64,000 nucleotides of DNA, from the NCBI GenBank assembly GCA_050012775.1, contig JBEKGN010000019.1:27784-91783 (forward strand). The letters run 5' to 3'. Numbering within the stretch: the first letter of the stretch is position 1; each line of letters begins with the position of its first letter. The translations under genes were made by a program, and so were the position numbers. Below the pieces are notes generated by a model that made no database searches, had not been told where the DNA came from, and saw nothing but the letters and a program-made list of their open reading frames with translations. This stretch comes from Roseiarcus sp050012775 (GTDB lineage Bacteria > Pseudomonadota > Alphaproteobacteria > Rhizobiales > Beijerinckiaceae). This document shows, piece by piece, positions 43,791 through 53,002 of this stretch.

Positions 43791-45155
43791 TTAGGCGAGC
43801 TCGACTTTCGCCAGCGCCTCAGCCTGCCTCAGCCCCAGCGCGTCGACATCGAAGCCCTCGATCGCCTCTTCGAACAGGCGATGAAAATTCATCGCCGCGC
43901 CCAGGCGCAGGAACGCGCCGCCGAGGCCGACCGCGGCGCGGTCCATGAAGACGAATTCGCGGGGAACCTTCAGGCCGCCGCCTTCGGCCTTGAGCGCTTG
44001 CATGACCGCGAAGAGCTCGCGCCGGCCGTAATCGCCGGGCTTGACCCCGTCGGCGATGGTGCGCACGCGATCGTCGATCAACGGGCCGTAGAGGAAGCGC
44101 GACCAGATGTTCAGCGCCGCGATCGTCGCGCGCGACAGATCGGAAAAGCCCCAGATTTCGTAAGCGTGGACGATGCGGGCTTCGTCGGCGCTCTCCAGCG
44201 CCCGATAAAGCTCGACGACGCCGCCGACGAAGCTCGCGGGAAAAATGCGCACGCAGCCGTAGTCGAAGAGATTGACCGCCTCGACCTCCTGCGCCTCGCC
44301 TTTTCCCTTCGCGACGACGGAATAATTGCCGAGATGCGGATCGCCGTGAATGACGCCAAAGCGCGAAAACGGCCGCCACCATGCCTCGAACAGGGCGAGC
44401 GCGATGCGATTGCGCGTCTCGGCGCCCGCGCGCTGGAATTCCATCAGCGGCGCGCCGTCGAGCCATTCCAGCGTCAGCAGCCGCCGCGTCGAAAGCTCGG
44501 CGAAGACCTTGGGCACGCGCACCAGCGGGCGGCCTTCGAGCATCCGCGCGTAGAGCCGCGCCAGCTTGGCCTCGCGCACGTAGTCGAGCTCCTCGCGAAT
44601 GCGCGCGCCGATCTCCTGGGCGATTTCGCGCGTGTCGATCGCCGGCCCCATCCGCCGATGGATCGAGAACAGCAGGGCGAGCTGCGAGAGGTCGACCTCG
44701 ACCGCGGAGGCCATGTCCGGATATTGCAATTTGCAGGCGAGCTTCTCGCCGCCGAGACTTGTCGCGCGATGCACCTGGCCGAGCGAGGCGGCGGCGGCCG
44801 GCGCGAGGTCGAACTCGGCGAAGCGGGCGCGCCAGTCGGCGCCCAGTTCCGCCTGCATGCGGCGGCGCACGAAGCCGGCGCCCATCGGCGGCGCCTGCGA
44901 TTGCAGCGTCATCAGCTCGCTGGCGTAATCGCCCGGGAGCGCCTCGGGGATCGTCGCCATCATCTGCGCGACCTTCATCATCGGCCCTTTGAGCGAGCCG
45001 AGCGCCTCGGTCAGGGCGCGCGCGTTGTGGCCGCGCTCGCCGCCCATCAGGCGGCTCGCGCCCACGCGCGCCGCGAAAGCGCCGGCGTTGACGCCGAGAT
45101 TGGCGTAGCGCCGGGCGCGGGCGGAAAAGCGATCGCCTTCTTCGTCACGCGTCAT
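43791..45155 (-). CDS. ABC1/AarF (UbiB-like) atypical kinase
   Basis: A 454-residue ADCK/UbiB family protein. It carries the KxGQ-type motif in modified form (KGPMMKVAQMMA), the alanine-rich loop AAAASLGQVHRA, catalytic HGDPHLGNY and the metal-binding LFDYG. The C-terminus has helices but no clear pair of membrane spans, unlike UbiB proper. The family supports coenzyme Q synthesis or lipid handling; this divergent subgroup is poorly studied. It converges on the gene before it across the terminator. Confidence 0.88.
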   Translation of the reverse strand: MTRDEEGDRFSARARRYANLGVNAGAFAARVGASRLMGGERGHNARALTEALGSLKGPMMKVAQMMATIPEALPGDYASELMTLQSQAPPMGAGFVRRRMQAELGADWRARFAEFDLAPAAAASLGQVHRATSLGGEKLACKLQYPDMASAVEVDLSQLALLFSIHRRMGPAIDTREIAQEIGARIREELDYVREAKLARLYARMLEGRPLVRVPKVFAELSTRRLLTLEWLDGAPLMEFQRAGAETRNRIALALFEAWWRPFSRFGVIHGDPHLGNYSVVAKGKGEAQEVEAVNLFDYGCVRIFPASFVGGVVELYRALESADEARIVHAYEIWGFSDLSRATIAALNIWSRFLYGPLIDDRVRTIADGVKPGDYGRRELFAVMQALKAEGGGLKVPREFVFMDRAAVGLGGAFLRLGAAMNFHRLFEEAIEGFDVDALGLRQAEALAKVELA

Positions 45156-45223
45156 AAAGTCGCTCTCCGTTTCCCTGGCTGCGCTCTCTTAGGCCTATTG
45201 CTCGCCGTTGAGCGAGGCGAATT

Positions 45224-45310
45224 TGCGGCGCGGCCGCGCCCGAGCTCACCGATGAGCTCATCGACAAAGCCACCGAGGGCTGCGAAGATCAGCCAGAGGG
45301 ACGAGCCGGA
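45224..45310 (+). pseudogene. Possible relic of a carnitine 3-dehydrogenase C-terminus
   Basis: In one plus frame the DNA reads PELTDELIDKATEGCEDQPEGR from 45239. This is strikingly like the conserved end of L-carnitine/3-hydroxyacyl-CoA dehydrogenases (as I recall, PELTDELID...GCEAQAAGR). There is no start and the conserved helix after it is lost. The next gene is a thioesterase of the type that normally follows such a dehydrogenase. The call is made from memory of the family. Confidence 0.4.
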
Positions 45311-45333
45311 GGGCTCCGATCGGGGAGGACGTC

Positions 45334-45822
45334 ATGCATCGTGGCGAACCGCTGTCTATCTATGAGACCGAAGTCGCGGCCGACTGGATCGACTACAACG
45401 GCCATATGAACGACGCGGCCTACGCCCTGGTGTTCAGCCGCTCGCTCGACGCGCTGATGGACCGCATCGGCCTCGACGCGGCCTCGCGCAAAGCGAGCCG
45501 GCGCACGCTGTTCACGCTGCAAATGATGCTGCACTATTTCCAGGAGGCGAGCGAAGGCCAGGCGTTGTCCGTGCGTTGCCACCTCTTGGAGCACGACGAG
45601 AAGCGCATGCGCGTCTGGCTCGAAATGAAGGCCGGGCGAGAGGGCGCGATTCTCGCCGCCAGCGAGCAGTTGCTGCTCTCCATCGATCAGGGCGAGGACG
45701 GCGCGCGCGCCGCGCCCTGGCGCGCCGAAACGAGGGCCGCGCTCGACGCTCTGGCCAACGCTCAGCGCGGCCTCGAAGTCCCGCCGCTGGCGGGGCAGGG
45801 GGTGGCGCTGAGGCGGCAGTAG
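45334..45822 (+). CDS. Thioesterase, hot-dog fold (4-hydroxybenzoyl-CoA/betainyl-CoA thioesterase type)
   Basis: A 162-residue hot-dog protein. The N-terminal VAADWIDYNGHMNDAAYALVFSRS holds the Asp/Asn-Gly-His motif of the 4HBT family, and LFTLQMMLHYFQEASEGQALSVRC is the second strand region. Its subtype resembles betainyl-CoA thioesterases of carnitine degradation, though acyl-CoA specificity cannot be fixed by eye. A possible dehydrogenase relic lies just upstream. Confidence 0.82.
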   Translation: MHRGEPLSIYETEVAADWIDYNGHMNDAAYALVFSRSLDALMDRIGLDAASRKASRRTLFTLQMMLHYFQEASEGQALSVRCHLLEHDEKRMRVWLEMKAGREGAILAASEQLLLSIDQGEDGARAAPWRAETRAALDALANAQRGLEVPPLAGQGVALRRQ

Positions 45823-45860
45823 GGTGTGTGTTAGGGTCTGTCAGCAAACAAGCGCTTCCT

Positions 45861-45892
45861 CCGTCATTGCTTCGCTTTGCTCGCAATGTCGG
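45861..45892. repeat. Short palindromic repeat copy
   Basis: CCGTCATTGC (45861-45870) and GCAATGTCGG (45883-45892) form inverted arms with one mismatch around an internal CTTCGCTTTGCT-like core. It is related to the repeats at 30916 and 31272 and lies between convergent genes. Confidence 0.6.
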
Positions 45893-45935
45893 CTTCTCGA
45901 CTCCGTTAATTTCTGACAGCGCCAAACCCGCCCCC

Positions 45936-46715
45936 TCACCGCCCCGTCCATTTCGGCTTGCGCTTCTGCGCGAAGGCCGACAACCCCTCTTTGGCGTCCT
46001 CGGTCATCGCCAGCAGCGGCAGTTGGCCTTCCATGAAGGCGAGGCTTTCGTCGAACGACATCGCGGCGATCGCGCGTAAGGCGTATTTGCCGCGGCGGAT
46101 CGCGGTCGGCGATTTGTCGGCGATGCGGGCGATCAGCCAATCCACCTTCGCGTCGAGTGCGGCGGCGGGAACGACGTGGTTGACGAGGCCCGCCTCGCGC
46201 GCCGCGCTCGCGTCGAAGCTCTCGCCTGATATCGCCCATTCCGCGATCAGCCGCGGCGGCGCGATTCTCTGCAGGAGGCTCAACACCTGCATGGGAAACA
46301 GGCCGACCTTGACCTCGGGAAGGCCGAAAACCGCGTCGTCGCTGGCGACCGCCATGTCCGTCATCGCGAGGAGACCCATGCCACCGGCCATGCAGGCGCC
46401 GTTGACCCGCGCGATGCTCGGTTTGGCGGCGCTTTGCGCCAGCCGCAGCATGTCGGCGTAATCGCCGTTGGGGCGCGAAAAGTCGAAGGCGAAGGACCCG
46501 CCGGCTTGCAAATCGGCGCCGGCGCAAAACGCCTTGTCGCCGGCGCCCGTCACGACGATCACGCGCACGTCCGCGTCGGCCTCCGCTGCGCGATAGCCCG
46601 CGACGATTCCCGCGATCACGCCGGCGTTCAGCGCGTTGCGCCGCTCCGGCCGATCGATCACGATCCACAACGCGGCGCCGCGTTTCTCGATCCGGACATC
46701 CGAGGTCTTGGACAT
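45936..46715 (-). CDS. Enoyl-CoA hydratase/isomerase family protein, LiuC-like
   Basis: A 259-residue crotonase. Typical features are RPERRNALNAGVI, the oxyanion-hole segments KAFCAGADLQAGG and NGACMAGGMGLLAM, and a following LPEVKVGLFPM with the usual acidic residue. ATG 46715 was chosen as the start. It is the last gene of the seven-gene minus-strand acyl-CoA operon, 10 bp after the biotin carboxylase, and would fit 3-methylglutaconyl-CoA hydration in leucine degradation. Confidence 0.88.
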   Translation of the reverse strand: MSKTSDVRIEKRGAALWIVIDRPERRNALNAGVIAGIVAGYRAAEADADVRVIVVTGAGDKAFCAGADLQAGGSFAFDFSRPNGDYADMLRLAQSAAKPSIARVNGACMAGGMGLLAMTDMAVASDDAVFGLPEVKVGLFPMQVLSLLQRIAPPRLIAEWAISGESFDASAAREAGLVNHVVPAAALDAKVDWLIARIADKSPTAIRRGKYALRAIAAMSFDESLAFMEGQLPLLAMTEDAKEGLSAFAQKRKPKWTGR

Positions 46716-46725
46716 GACGTTCTCG

Positions 46726-48720
46726 CTATGGCGTCGCGGCGGGCGGCGGTTCGATCTCGGCGAGAATGGCGCCGGCCGCGGCCTGGTCGCCCTCCGCCAC
46801 ATGCAGGGCGGCGACGATCCCCGCCGCGGGCGCCCCGTGGACGTGCTCCATTTTCATCGCTTCGAGCGCGATGAGCGGCTGGCCGAGCGCGACGCTCTCG
46901 CCGAGCTTGGCGAGCACCGCGACGACGCGGCCGTTCATCGCCGCGCGCAGCTTGCCGTCGCCGCCGGCGGCGCTGGCCCGGCGCGGCGGCGCGAGCGTCG
47001 CGTCGCGGCAGGCGAAGGCGACGCCTCGGCTCAGCCAGTACAGCCGATCGCCGGCGCGCAGGAACGTCGCGCTCTCCGCGACGTCGCCGACGCGAAAGCG
47101 CAGCGTCTCGTCGTCGAGCGCCTCGACCTCGATCGAAAATTCCGCGCCGTCATAGGCGAGCGCATAGGCCCCGTCGCGGCGGCGGAAAATCTCGACGTCG
47201 TGGATTGTCCCTTCGACGTCGACGCGCGTCGGCGCCGCAAAGGCGGAGGCGAGCGCGCGGCCTTTCCTCCAGGGCTGCGCGCCGCGCTGGGGGAGGCGGA
47301 AAAGCAACGCGGCGAGCGCGGCGGGCGGGAGGAGATCATCCCGAGGGCGCGCGAGCAGCGCCTCGCGGCGTCGCTCGACGAAATCGGTGGTGACGCCGCC
47401 CGCGACGAAATCGGGATGGCGAAGGCAGGCGGCGAGAAAAGTTTGATTGGTCGTGACGCCGAAGGCGATGGTCTCGTCGAGCCCGCGCGCCAGCTTACGC
47501 AACGCTTCCTCGCGCGTCGCGCCATGGCTGACGATCTTGGCGATCATCGAATCGTAATAAGGGGGAATATCGCCCTCGGCGCCCAGCGCGGTTTCGACGC
47601 GCAGCCCCTGGGGCGCCCGCCAGCGCAGCATCCGGCCCGATTGCGGCAGAAAATCATGCGCCGCGTCCTCCGCGCAAAGGCGCGCTTCGATCGCGTGGCC
47701 GGAAAACCGGACATCCTCCTGCTGGAGCGGCAGCCTTTCGCCGCCGGCGATGCGCAATTGCAGCTCGACGAGATCGAGCCCGGTGACGGCTTCCGTCACC
47801 GGATGTTCGACCTGGAGGCGCGTGTTCATTTCCATGAAGTAGAACGCGCCGGCCGAATCGAGCAGAAATTCGAGGGTGCCCGCGCCCTCGTAGCCGATCG
47901 CCTTGACGGCCGCGACCGCGACCGCGCCCATGCGCTGGCGAAGCGCGGGCGACACCGCCGGGGAGGGCGCCTCCTCGATCAGCTTTTGATGGCGCCGCTG
48001 CGTCGAGCAATCGCGTTCGCCGAGATGAATCGCGGCGCCCCAGCGGTCGGCGAGAATCTGGATTTCGATATGGCGCGGCGCTTCGATCGCGCGCTCCAAC
48101 AGCACCGTCGCGTCGCCGAACGCGCCCTGCGCTTCCGATCGCGCGGCGCGCAGGAGTTCGGCGAACGCGGCTTCGCTAGGCGCGAGGCGCATGCCGCGTC
48201 CGCCGCCGCCCGCCGCCGCCTTGATCATCAGCGGGAAGCCGATTTCGCGCGCCGCGGCGGCGAGAGCCGCCTCGCTCTGCTCGCCGTCGTAGCCGGGAAT
48301 GCAGGGAACGCCGGCTGCCCGCATGAGCGCCTTGGCGCCGGCTTTGTCGCCCATGGCGCGGATCGCGGCGGCCGACGGCCCGATGAAGACGAGCCCGGCC
48401 GCCTCGCAAGCCGCGGCGAAGGCGGCGCTCTCGGCCAAGAAGCCGTAACCGGGATGGATCGCGTCGGCGCCGCTCGCCTCGGCCGCGGCGAGGATATTCT
48501 CGATCCTGAGATAGGATTGCGCCGGCGCCGGTCCGCCGATCGCGATCGCCTGGTCCGCCTCGCGCGCATGCGGCGCGTCGGCGTCGGCGGCGGAATGGAC
48601 CGCGACGACGCCATAGCCGAGCCGCCGCGCGGTGCGCATGATGCGCAAGGCGATCTCGCCGCGATTGGCGACGAGGATCTTGCGAAACGGCGTGCGTTTC
48701 TCCACCAGGGGAGCGCTCAT
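46726..48720 (-). CDS. Biotin carboxylase/biotin carrier subunit of an acyl-CoA carboxylase (LiuD/MccA-like)
   Basis: A 664-residue biotin-dependent carboxylase a subunit. The biotin carboxylase region starts FRKILVANRGEIALRIMRTA and includes the ATP-grasp glycine loop MIKAAAGGGGRGMR and the HIEIQILAD and EMNTRLQVEHPVTE motifs. The C-terminus has the biotinylation motif EAMKMEH (lysine near residue 628). The start overlaps the carboxyltransferase stop by 4 bp. Together they likely carboxylate 3-methylcrotonyl-CoA; geranyl- or propionyl-CoA cannot be excluded. Confidence 0.92.
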   Translation of the reverse strand: MSAPLVEKRTPFRKILVANRGEIALRIMRTARRLGYGVVAVHSAADADAPHAREADQAIAIGGPAPAQSYLRIENILAAAEASGADAIHPGYGFLAESAAFAAACEAAGLVFIGPSAAAIRAMGDKAGAKALMRAAGVPCIPGYDGEQSEAALAAAAREIGFPLMIKAAAGGGGRGMRLAPSEAAFAELLRAARSEAQGAFGDATVLLERAIEAPRHIEIQILADRWGAAIHLGERDCSTQRRHQKLIEEAPSPAVSPALRQRMGAVAVAAVKAIGYEGAGTLEFLLDSAGAFYFMEMNTRLQVEHPVTEAVTGLDLVELQLRIAGGERLPLQQEDVRFSGHAIEARLCAEDAAHDFLPQSGRMLRWRAPQGLRVETALGAEGDIPPYYDSMIAKIVSHGATREEALRKLARGLDETIAFGVTTNQTFLAACLRHPDFVAGGVTTDFVERRREALLARPRDDLLPPAALAALLFRLPQRGAQPWRKGRALASAFAAPTRVDVEGTIHDVEIFRRRDGAYALAYDGAEFSIEVEALDDETLRFRVGDVAESATFLRAGDRLYWLSRGVAFACRDATLAPPRRASAAGGDGKLRAAMNGRVVAVLAKLGESVALGQPLIALEAMKMEHVHGAPAAGIVAALHVAEGDQAAAGAILAEIEPPPAATP

Positions 48721-50330
48721 GGCCGCGCGACCGAGAATTGCATCGGCTGCGGCGCGCGCCGCTCCGCCTCGCGACAGATCGCCAGCGTTTGCGCGAGGAC
48801 GGCGCGCGTGTCGCGCGGGTCGATGATCCCGTCGTCGAGCAGGCGGGCGCTGGTGGCGAAAGCGTCCGTCTGAACGTCGAATACGGCCGATATCTCCGCC
48901 TTCATCTTGTCGCGCCTGTCCTTGCCCAGCGCCGCGCCGCGCCGCGCCGCGGCGGCTTCGGCGACGATCGCCATGGTTTCCGCCGCTTGCTCCGCGCCCA
49001 TCACCGCCGTCTTGGCGTTGGGCCAGGAGAAGCAGAAGCGCGGATGGAAGCCGCGCCCGCACATGCCGTAATTGCCGGCGCCGAACGAGGCGCCGCAATA
49101 GAGCGTGATTTGCGGCACGCGGGCGCTCGCCACGGCCTGGATCATCTTCGCTCCGTGCTTGATCATGCCGCCTTGCTCGGCCGCGCGCCCCACCATATAG
49201 CCCGTCGTATTGTTGAGATAGAGAATCGGCGTGCGCGTCTGGCAGCAGGCCTGAATGAAATGCGTGGCCTTGTTGGCGCCGTCGGGATCGAGCGGCCCGT
49301 TGTTGGTGACGATTCCGAGCGCATGGCCTTCGAGCGCGGCGCGCCCGCAGACGGTGGCCGGTCCGTAATTCTCGCCGAATTCGGTGACGTCGGAGCCGTC
49401 GACGATGCGCGCGATCGCCTGCCGCATGTCGACCGGGCGCTTATAGTCAATCGGCATGATTCCGAGCAGCTCCTCCGCGTCGTAGAGCGGCGGGCGATGC
49501 TCGCTTGGCCCGCCGGGCCTGTCCCAGGCGAGGCCGGCGATGATTTCGCGCGCGATGCGCAGCGCGTCGCGGTCGTCTTCGGCCAGATAGTCGCCGAGGC
49601 CGGAAACGCGCGTATGCATCTCCGCGCCGCCGAGTTCCTCCTCGCTGGCGATTTCGCCGGTCGCCGCCTTCAGCAGCGGCGGCCCGGCGAGAAACGCGCG
49701 CGTGCGGCCGCGCACCATCACGATGTAGTCGGAGAGCCCGGTCTGATAGGCGCCGCCGGCGGTCGACGAACCGTGCGTCACCGTCACGACGGGCAGGCCG
49801 GCCGCCGACAAAAGGGCGAGATTGCGGAACAGCCCGCCGCCGCGCACGAAATCCTCGACGCGATAGCGCAGCAGATTGGCGCCGGCGCTCTCGACCAGCT
49901 GCACATAGGGCAGCTTGTTCTCCAGCGCGATTTCCTGCGCGCGCAGGGCTTTGTCCAGGCCCATCGGCTGCAGCGCGCCGGCGTCGATGCCGGCGTCGTT
50001 CGCGCTCACGAGGCAGCGCTTGCCCGAGACGAGGCCGACGCCGACGATCAGGCCGCCGCCGGGAATGCTTCGTTCGGCGTCGGCGACGTCGAAGCCGAAT
50101 CCGGCCAGGGTCGAGAGTTCGAGGAACGGCGCGTCGGGGTCGAGCAGCAACGCCACGCGCTCGCGCGGCAGCAATTGCGCGCGCTTGTGGAACCGCTCCT
50201 TCGCCGCCGCCGAAGCGGCGCGAGCGCGCTCCTCCAGGGAGCGCAGGCGGTCGATCAGGGCGAGCATGCTCGCGCGATTGGCCTGAAACGCGGCGCTCGA
50301 GGGCGCGATCGTGCTTTCGATGATGGCCAT
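48717..50330 (-). CDS. Acyl-CoA carboxylase carboxyltransferase b subunit (LiuB/MccB-like)
   Basis: A 537-residue carboxyltransferase. Landmarks are LPRERVALLLDPDAPFLELSTLAG, the oxyanion-hole glycines in THGSSTAGGAYQTGLSDY, and the second half with NNTTGYMVGRAAEQGGMIKHGAKM and GASFGAGNYGMCGRGFHPRF. The latter sequence is typical of methylcrotonyl-CoA carboxylases rather than propionyl-CoA ones. ATG 50330 is the family start; the frame is open further upstream but overlaps the ligase gene. Confidence 0.92.
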   Translation of the reverse strand: MAIIESTIAPSSAAFQANRASMLALIDRLRSLEERARAASAAAKERFHKRAQLLPRERVALLLDPDAPFLELSTLAGFGFDVADAERSIPGGGLIVGVGLVSGKRCLVSANDAGIDAGALQPMGLDKALRAQEIALENKLPYVQLVESAGANLLRYRVEDFVRGGGLFRNLALLSAAGLPVVTVTHGSSTAGGAYQTGLSDYIVMVRGRTRAFLAGPPLLKAATGEIASEEELGGAEMHTRVSGLGDYLAEDDRDALRIAREIIAGLAWDRPGGPSEHRPPLYDAEELLGIMPIDYKRPVDMRQAIARIVDGSDVTEFGENYGPATVCGRAALEGHALGIVTNNGPLDPDGANKATHFIQACCQTRTPILYLNNTTGYMVGRAAEQGGMIKHGAKMIQAVASARVPQITLYCGASFGAGNYGMCGRGFHPRFCFSWPNAKTAVMGAEQAAETMAIVAEAAAARRGAALGKDRRDKMKAEISAVFDVQTDAFATSARLLDDGIIDPRDTRAVLAQTLAICREAERRAPQPMQFSVARP

Positions 50331-50344
50331 GATCGGCTCGATCG

Positions 50345-51937
50345 TCAGGCGGTGAAAGTGTCGGCGAATCGCTGGCGCAACTCGACCTTGCGCAGCTTGC
50401 CGGTCGCGGTTTGCGGTATGTCTTCGAGAATCCGCACGAGTTTCGGCGCCTGAAAGCCGGCCAGGCGCTCGCGGCAATAATCCGATATCTCCGCTTCGCT
50501 GACCGTCGCCCCCGGTTTCAGCTTGACGAAGGCGCTGACCGCCTCGCCCCATTGGGGATGCGGCAGGCCGACCACGGCGGCGTTGAGCACGGCCGGGTGG
50601 GCGAGCAAAGTCTCCTCGATCTTCACCGAGGCGACGTTCTCGCCGCCGGACTTGATCATATCCTTCTTGCGGTCGATGAACAGGATTTCGCCGTTCTCGT
50701 CGATCAGCGCGAGATCGCCGGTGTGATGCCAGCCGAATTTGCGCGACGCGGCGGTCGCCTCCGGATCTTTGTAATAGCCCATCATCACGTTCGCCCCGCG
50801 ATGCACCAATTCGCCGATCGCGCCGCGAGGCAGCAACGCGCCGCTGTCGTCCATGATCGCGCTTTCGTTGACGATCAGCGATTCTCCCCAATAGTTTCCA
50901 AAGCGCTCGAGCTGACGCTCCGGGCGCGACGCCGTCGTGGCCGGATACATCTCGGTCTGGCCGCTCATCAGGGAAAATTCGGGACAGAGCTCGGCGATCG
51001 CGCGTTCGAGCAGGGGGCGCCCCATCGGCGCCATGGCGTAGTTGCAGCGCCGAAGGGACGAGAGATCGAAGTCCTTGAATCTGGGATGGTCGAGCATCGC
51101 CTGATACATCAGCGGCAAGCCGATGAAGACGGTCAGGCGCTCGCGCTGGACCGTCTCCATCGCCACGAGCGGATCGAAGCCGCGCATCAGCGCCACCCTT
51201 CCGCCGACGGCGAGATAGCTCAGCATCAGCACGTGACCGGCGCAGTGGAAGATCGGCATCTGGCCGCTGATCGAATCGGCGTGCGTGAGGCTCGATTCGA
51301 TCGCGTTGCTCATCACGGCCATCACCACGGCGAGATGGCAATGCATCGCGCCTTTGGGGCGCGAAGTCGTGCCGCTGGTGTAGATGATCATCGCCAGATC
51401 GCGATCGTCGATGGCGATATCGGGCTCGGCGTCGGACTGGCCTTGAAGCAGGGCGTTGAATTCCATCAATCCGGCCGCCGCCGATTGTCCCGCGAGGTCG
51501 ATCGCGACGAGATCGAGGCCGCGTTTGGCGAGCGCCGCGCGACGGTCCGGCTGTACGTAAAGGTAGTCGTCGATCAGAGCGAAGCGGACGCCGGCGTGAT
51601 CGAGAATGTAGTCCATGTCGGCGGGAGCCAGCAGGGTGTTGATCGGCGTCCACACCAAGCCGGCGCGATGCAGGCCGAACAGCCCTTTGACCATGTCGAT
51701 CGAGTTGTTGCAGATCGTCGCCGCCTTGTCGCCGGGCTTCAAGCCCCGCGCCAGCAGCGCATTGGCGAAGCGATTGGCGTCGCGGTCGATCTCCGCGAAG
51801 GTCGCGCGCCGAGCGCCGTCGGTCAGCGCGACGCGGTCGGGATAGCGCCGCGCGGCGCGGGTGAGGAGGTCGCCGATCGCGACCCGCCCGATGCGCCCTG
51901 GACCGGCGACGCCGCCCGTCGCGCTGAGATCCGTCAT
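50345..51937 (-). CDS. AMP-dependent acyl-CoA synthetase
   Basis: A 530-residue member of the ANL superfamily, which activates a carboxylic acid with ATP and CoA. The P-loop motif MIIYTSGTTSRPKGAMH is near residue 175, followed by the A8 region TGDLALIDENGEILFIDRKKDMIKSGGENV and the C-terminal lysine in PQTATGKLRK. Its position suggests that the free branched or terpenoid acid is taken into the same pathway as the carboxylase. The exact acid is unknown. Confidence 0.91.
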   Translation of the reverse strand: MTDLSATGGVAGPGRIGRVAIGDLLTRAARRYPDRVALTDGARRATFAEIDRDANRFANALLARGLKPGDKAATICNNSIDMVKGLFGLHRAGLVWTPINTLLAPADMDYILDHAGVRFALIDDYLYVQPDRRAALAKRGLDLVAIDLAGQSAAAGLMEFNALLQGQSDAEPDIAIDDRDLAMIIYTSGTTSRPKGAMHCHLAVVMAVMSNAIESSLTHADSISGQMPIFHCAGHVLMLSYLAVGGRVALMRGFDPLVAMETVQRERLTVFIGLPLMYQAMLDHPRFKDFDLSSLRRCNYAMAPMGRPLLERAIAELCPEFSLMSGQTEMYPATTASRPERQLERFGNYWGESLIVNESAIMDDSGALLPRGAIGELVHRGANVMMGYYKDPEATAASRKFGWHHTGDLALIDENGEILFIDRKKDMIKSGGENVASVKIEETLLAHPAVLNAAVVGLPHPQWGEAVSAFVKLKPGATVSEAEISDYCRERLAGFQAPKLVRILEDIPQTATGKLRKVELRQRFADTFTA

Positions 51938-51968
51938 GCCTTCCTCCTTAGCTGTTTCGCGCCGCCCG

Positions 51969-52880
51969 CTAGGCGGCGGCCCCCGAAGGACGCAGATGAA
52001 AAATTTGCCGGGCTTCGGCGGGACTCGCGATGTCCCGCCCGACCTCGCGCGCGAGCCTGGCGAGCGCCGCGACCAATCGACCGTTCGACGTCGCTTTGGC
52101 GCCGTCGGGCAGGTAGAACGTGTCTTCGAGGCCCGTGCGCAAATTGCCGCCGAGTTCGGCGGCGCGCCGATGCAGCGGCCAGATTTCGGCGCGGCCGATC
52201 GCGGTGACTTGCCAAACCGCCTCGGGCGCTTTCAGCTTCAGGAGAATGGGCAGGAGATCCGGATCGGCGGGCATGCCCGAGGCGACGCCCATGACGAAAT
52301 TATAGTCGAGCGGGCCCGAAACCATGCCGACCTCCCGATACATGGCGACGCTGCGCACGATGCCGACGTCGAAACATTCGAATTCCGGAATCGCGCCCGC
52401 CGCTTTGATCACGTCGAGATAGTCCTGAATTTTCTCGACCCGGTTGTCGAACAGCATCGGCGGCCAGGCCCAGGCGCCGTCGGCCTTGACCTTGAGATAG
52501 TTCAGAGACCCGGCGTTGCAGGCGGCCATTTCCGGCCGCGTTTGGCGCAGGCAGTCGAGCGCGCCGGCATAGTCGGGCCCGGCGACGCCGGAGGTGTGAT
52601 TGATGATCACGCCCGGACAGGCTTCGCGGATGGCCTGTTGTATCTCGCGCGAAACGGAAACGTCCCAGGAGGCCAGATGGCCCTTGCCGGGCGCCTGCTG
52701 GCGCAGATGGATGTGCATGACGCTGGCGCCGGAATCATAGGCCGCCTTGGCCTCGCGGGCCATCTCTTCGGGCGTGACGGGGACGCGATGCTGCTTCGGG
52801 TCGGTCAGCACGCCGTTGAGCGCGCAAGTGATCACGGCCTTGTCCACGACATCGGCGTCGTCGGCTTGTTCGATCGTCAT
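51969..52880 (-). CDS. Beta-keto acid cleavage enzyme (BKACE, DUF849)
   Basis: A 303-residue TIM-barrel enzyme of the BKACE family, which cleaves a b-keto acid with acetyl-CoA to a CoA ester and acetoacetate. The N-terminus has VITCALNGVLTD and the zinc-ligand HIHLR motif; later segments include IIQI-like IINHTSGVAGPDY and FECFDVG. GGAGGAG precedes ATG 52880. It stands in an operon that looks like a leucine (liu) cluster but has no HMG-CoA lyase, so it may supply the acetoacetate-forming step on a different substrate. Confidence 0.88.
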   Translation of the reverse strand: MTIEQADDADVVDKAVITCALNGVLTDPKQHRVPVTPEEMAREAKAAYDSGASVMHIHLRQQAPGKGHLASWDVSVSREIQQAIREACPGVIINHTSGVAGPDYAGALDCLRQTRPEMAACNAGSLNYLKVKADGAWAWPPMLFDNRVEKIQDYLDVIKAAGAIPEFECFDVGIVRSVAMYREVGMVSGPLDYNFVMGVASGMPADPDLLPILLKLKAPEAVWQVTAIGRAEIWPLHRRAAELGGNLRTGLEDTFYLPDGAKATSNGRLVAALARLAREVGRDIASPAEARQIFHLRPSGAAA

Positions 52881-53002
52881 CGGCGCTCCTCCCATGCGAC
52901 GCGCGGAATCGTCGCCTTCTTGTTTGGACCTTTGCGGTGGGTCGGCGGAGAAAACCACGCGCCGGCCCGTTTGTCATCGTCGAAGCGCGCGCTGCGCTCG
53001 CT

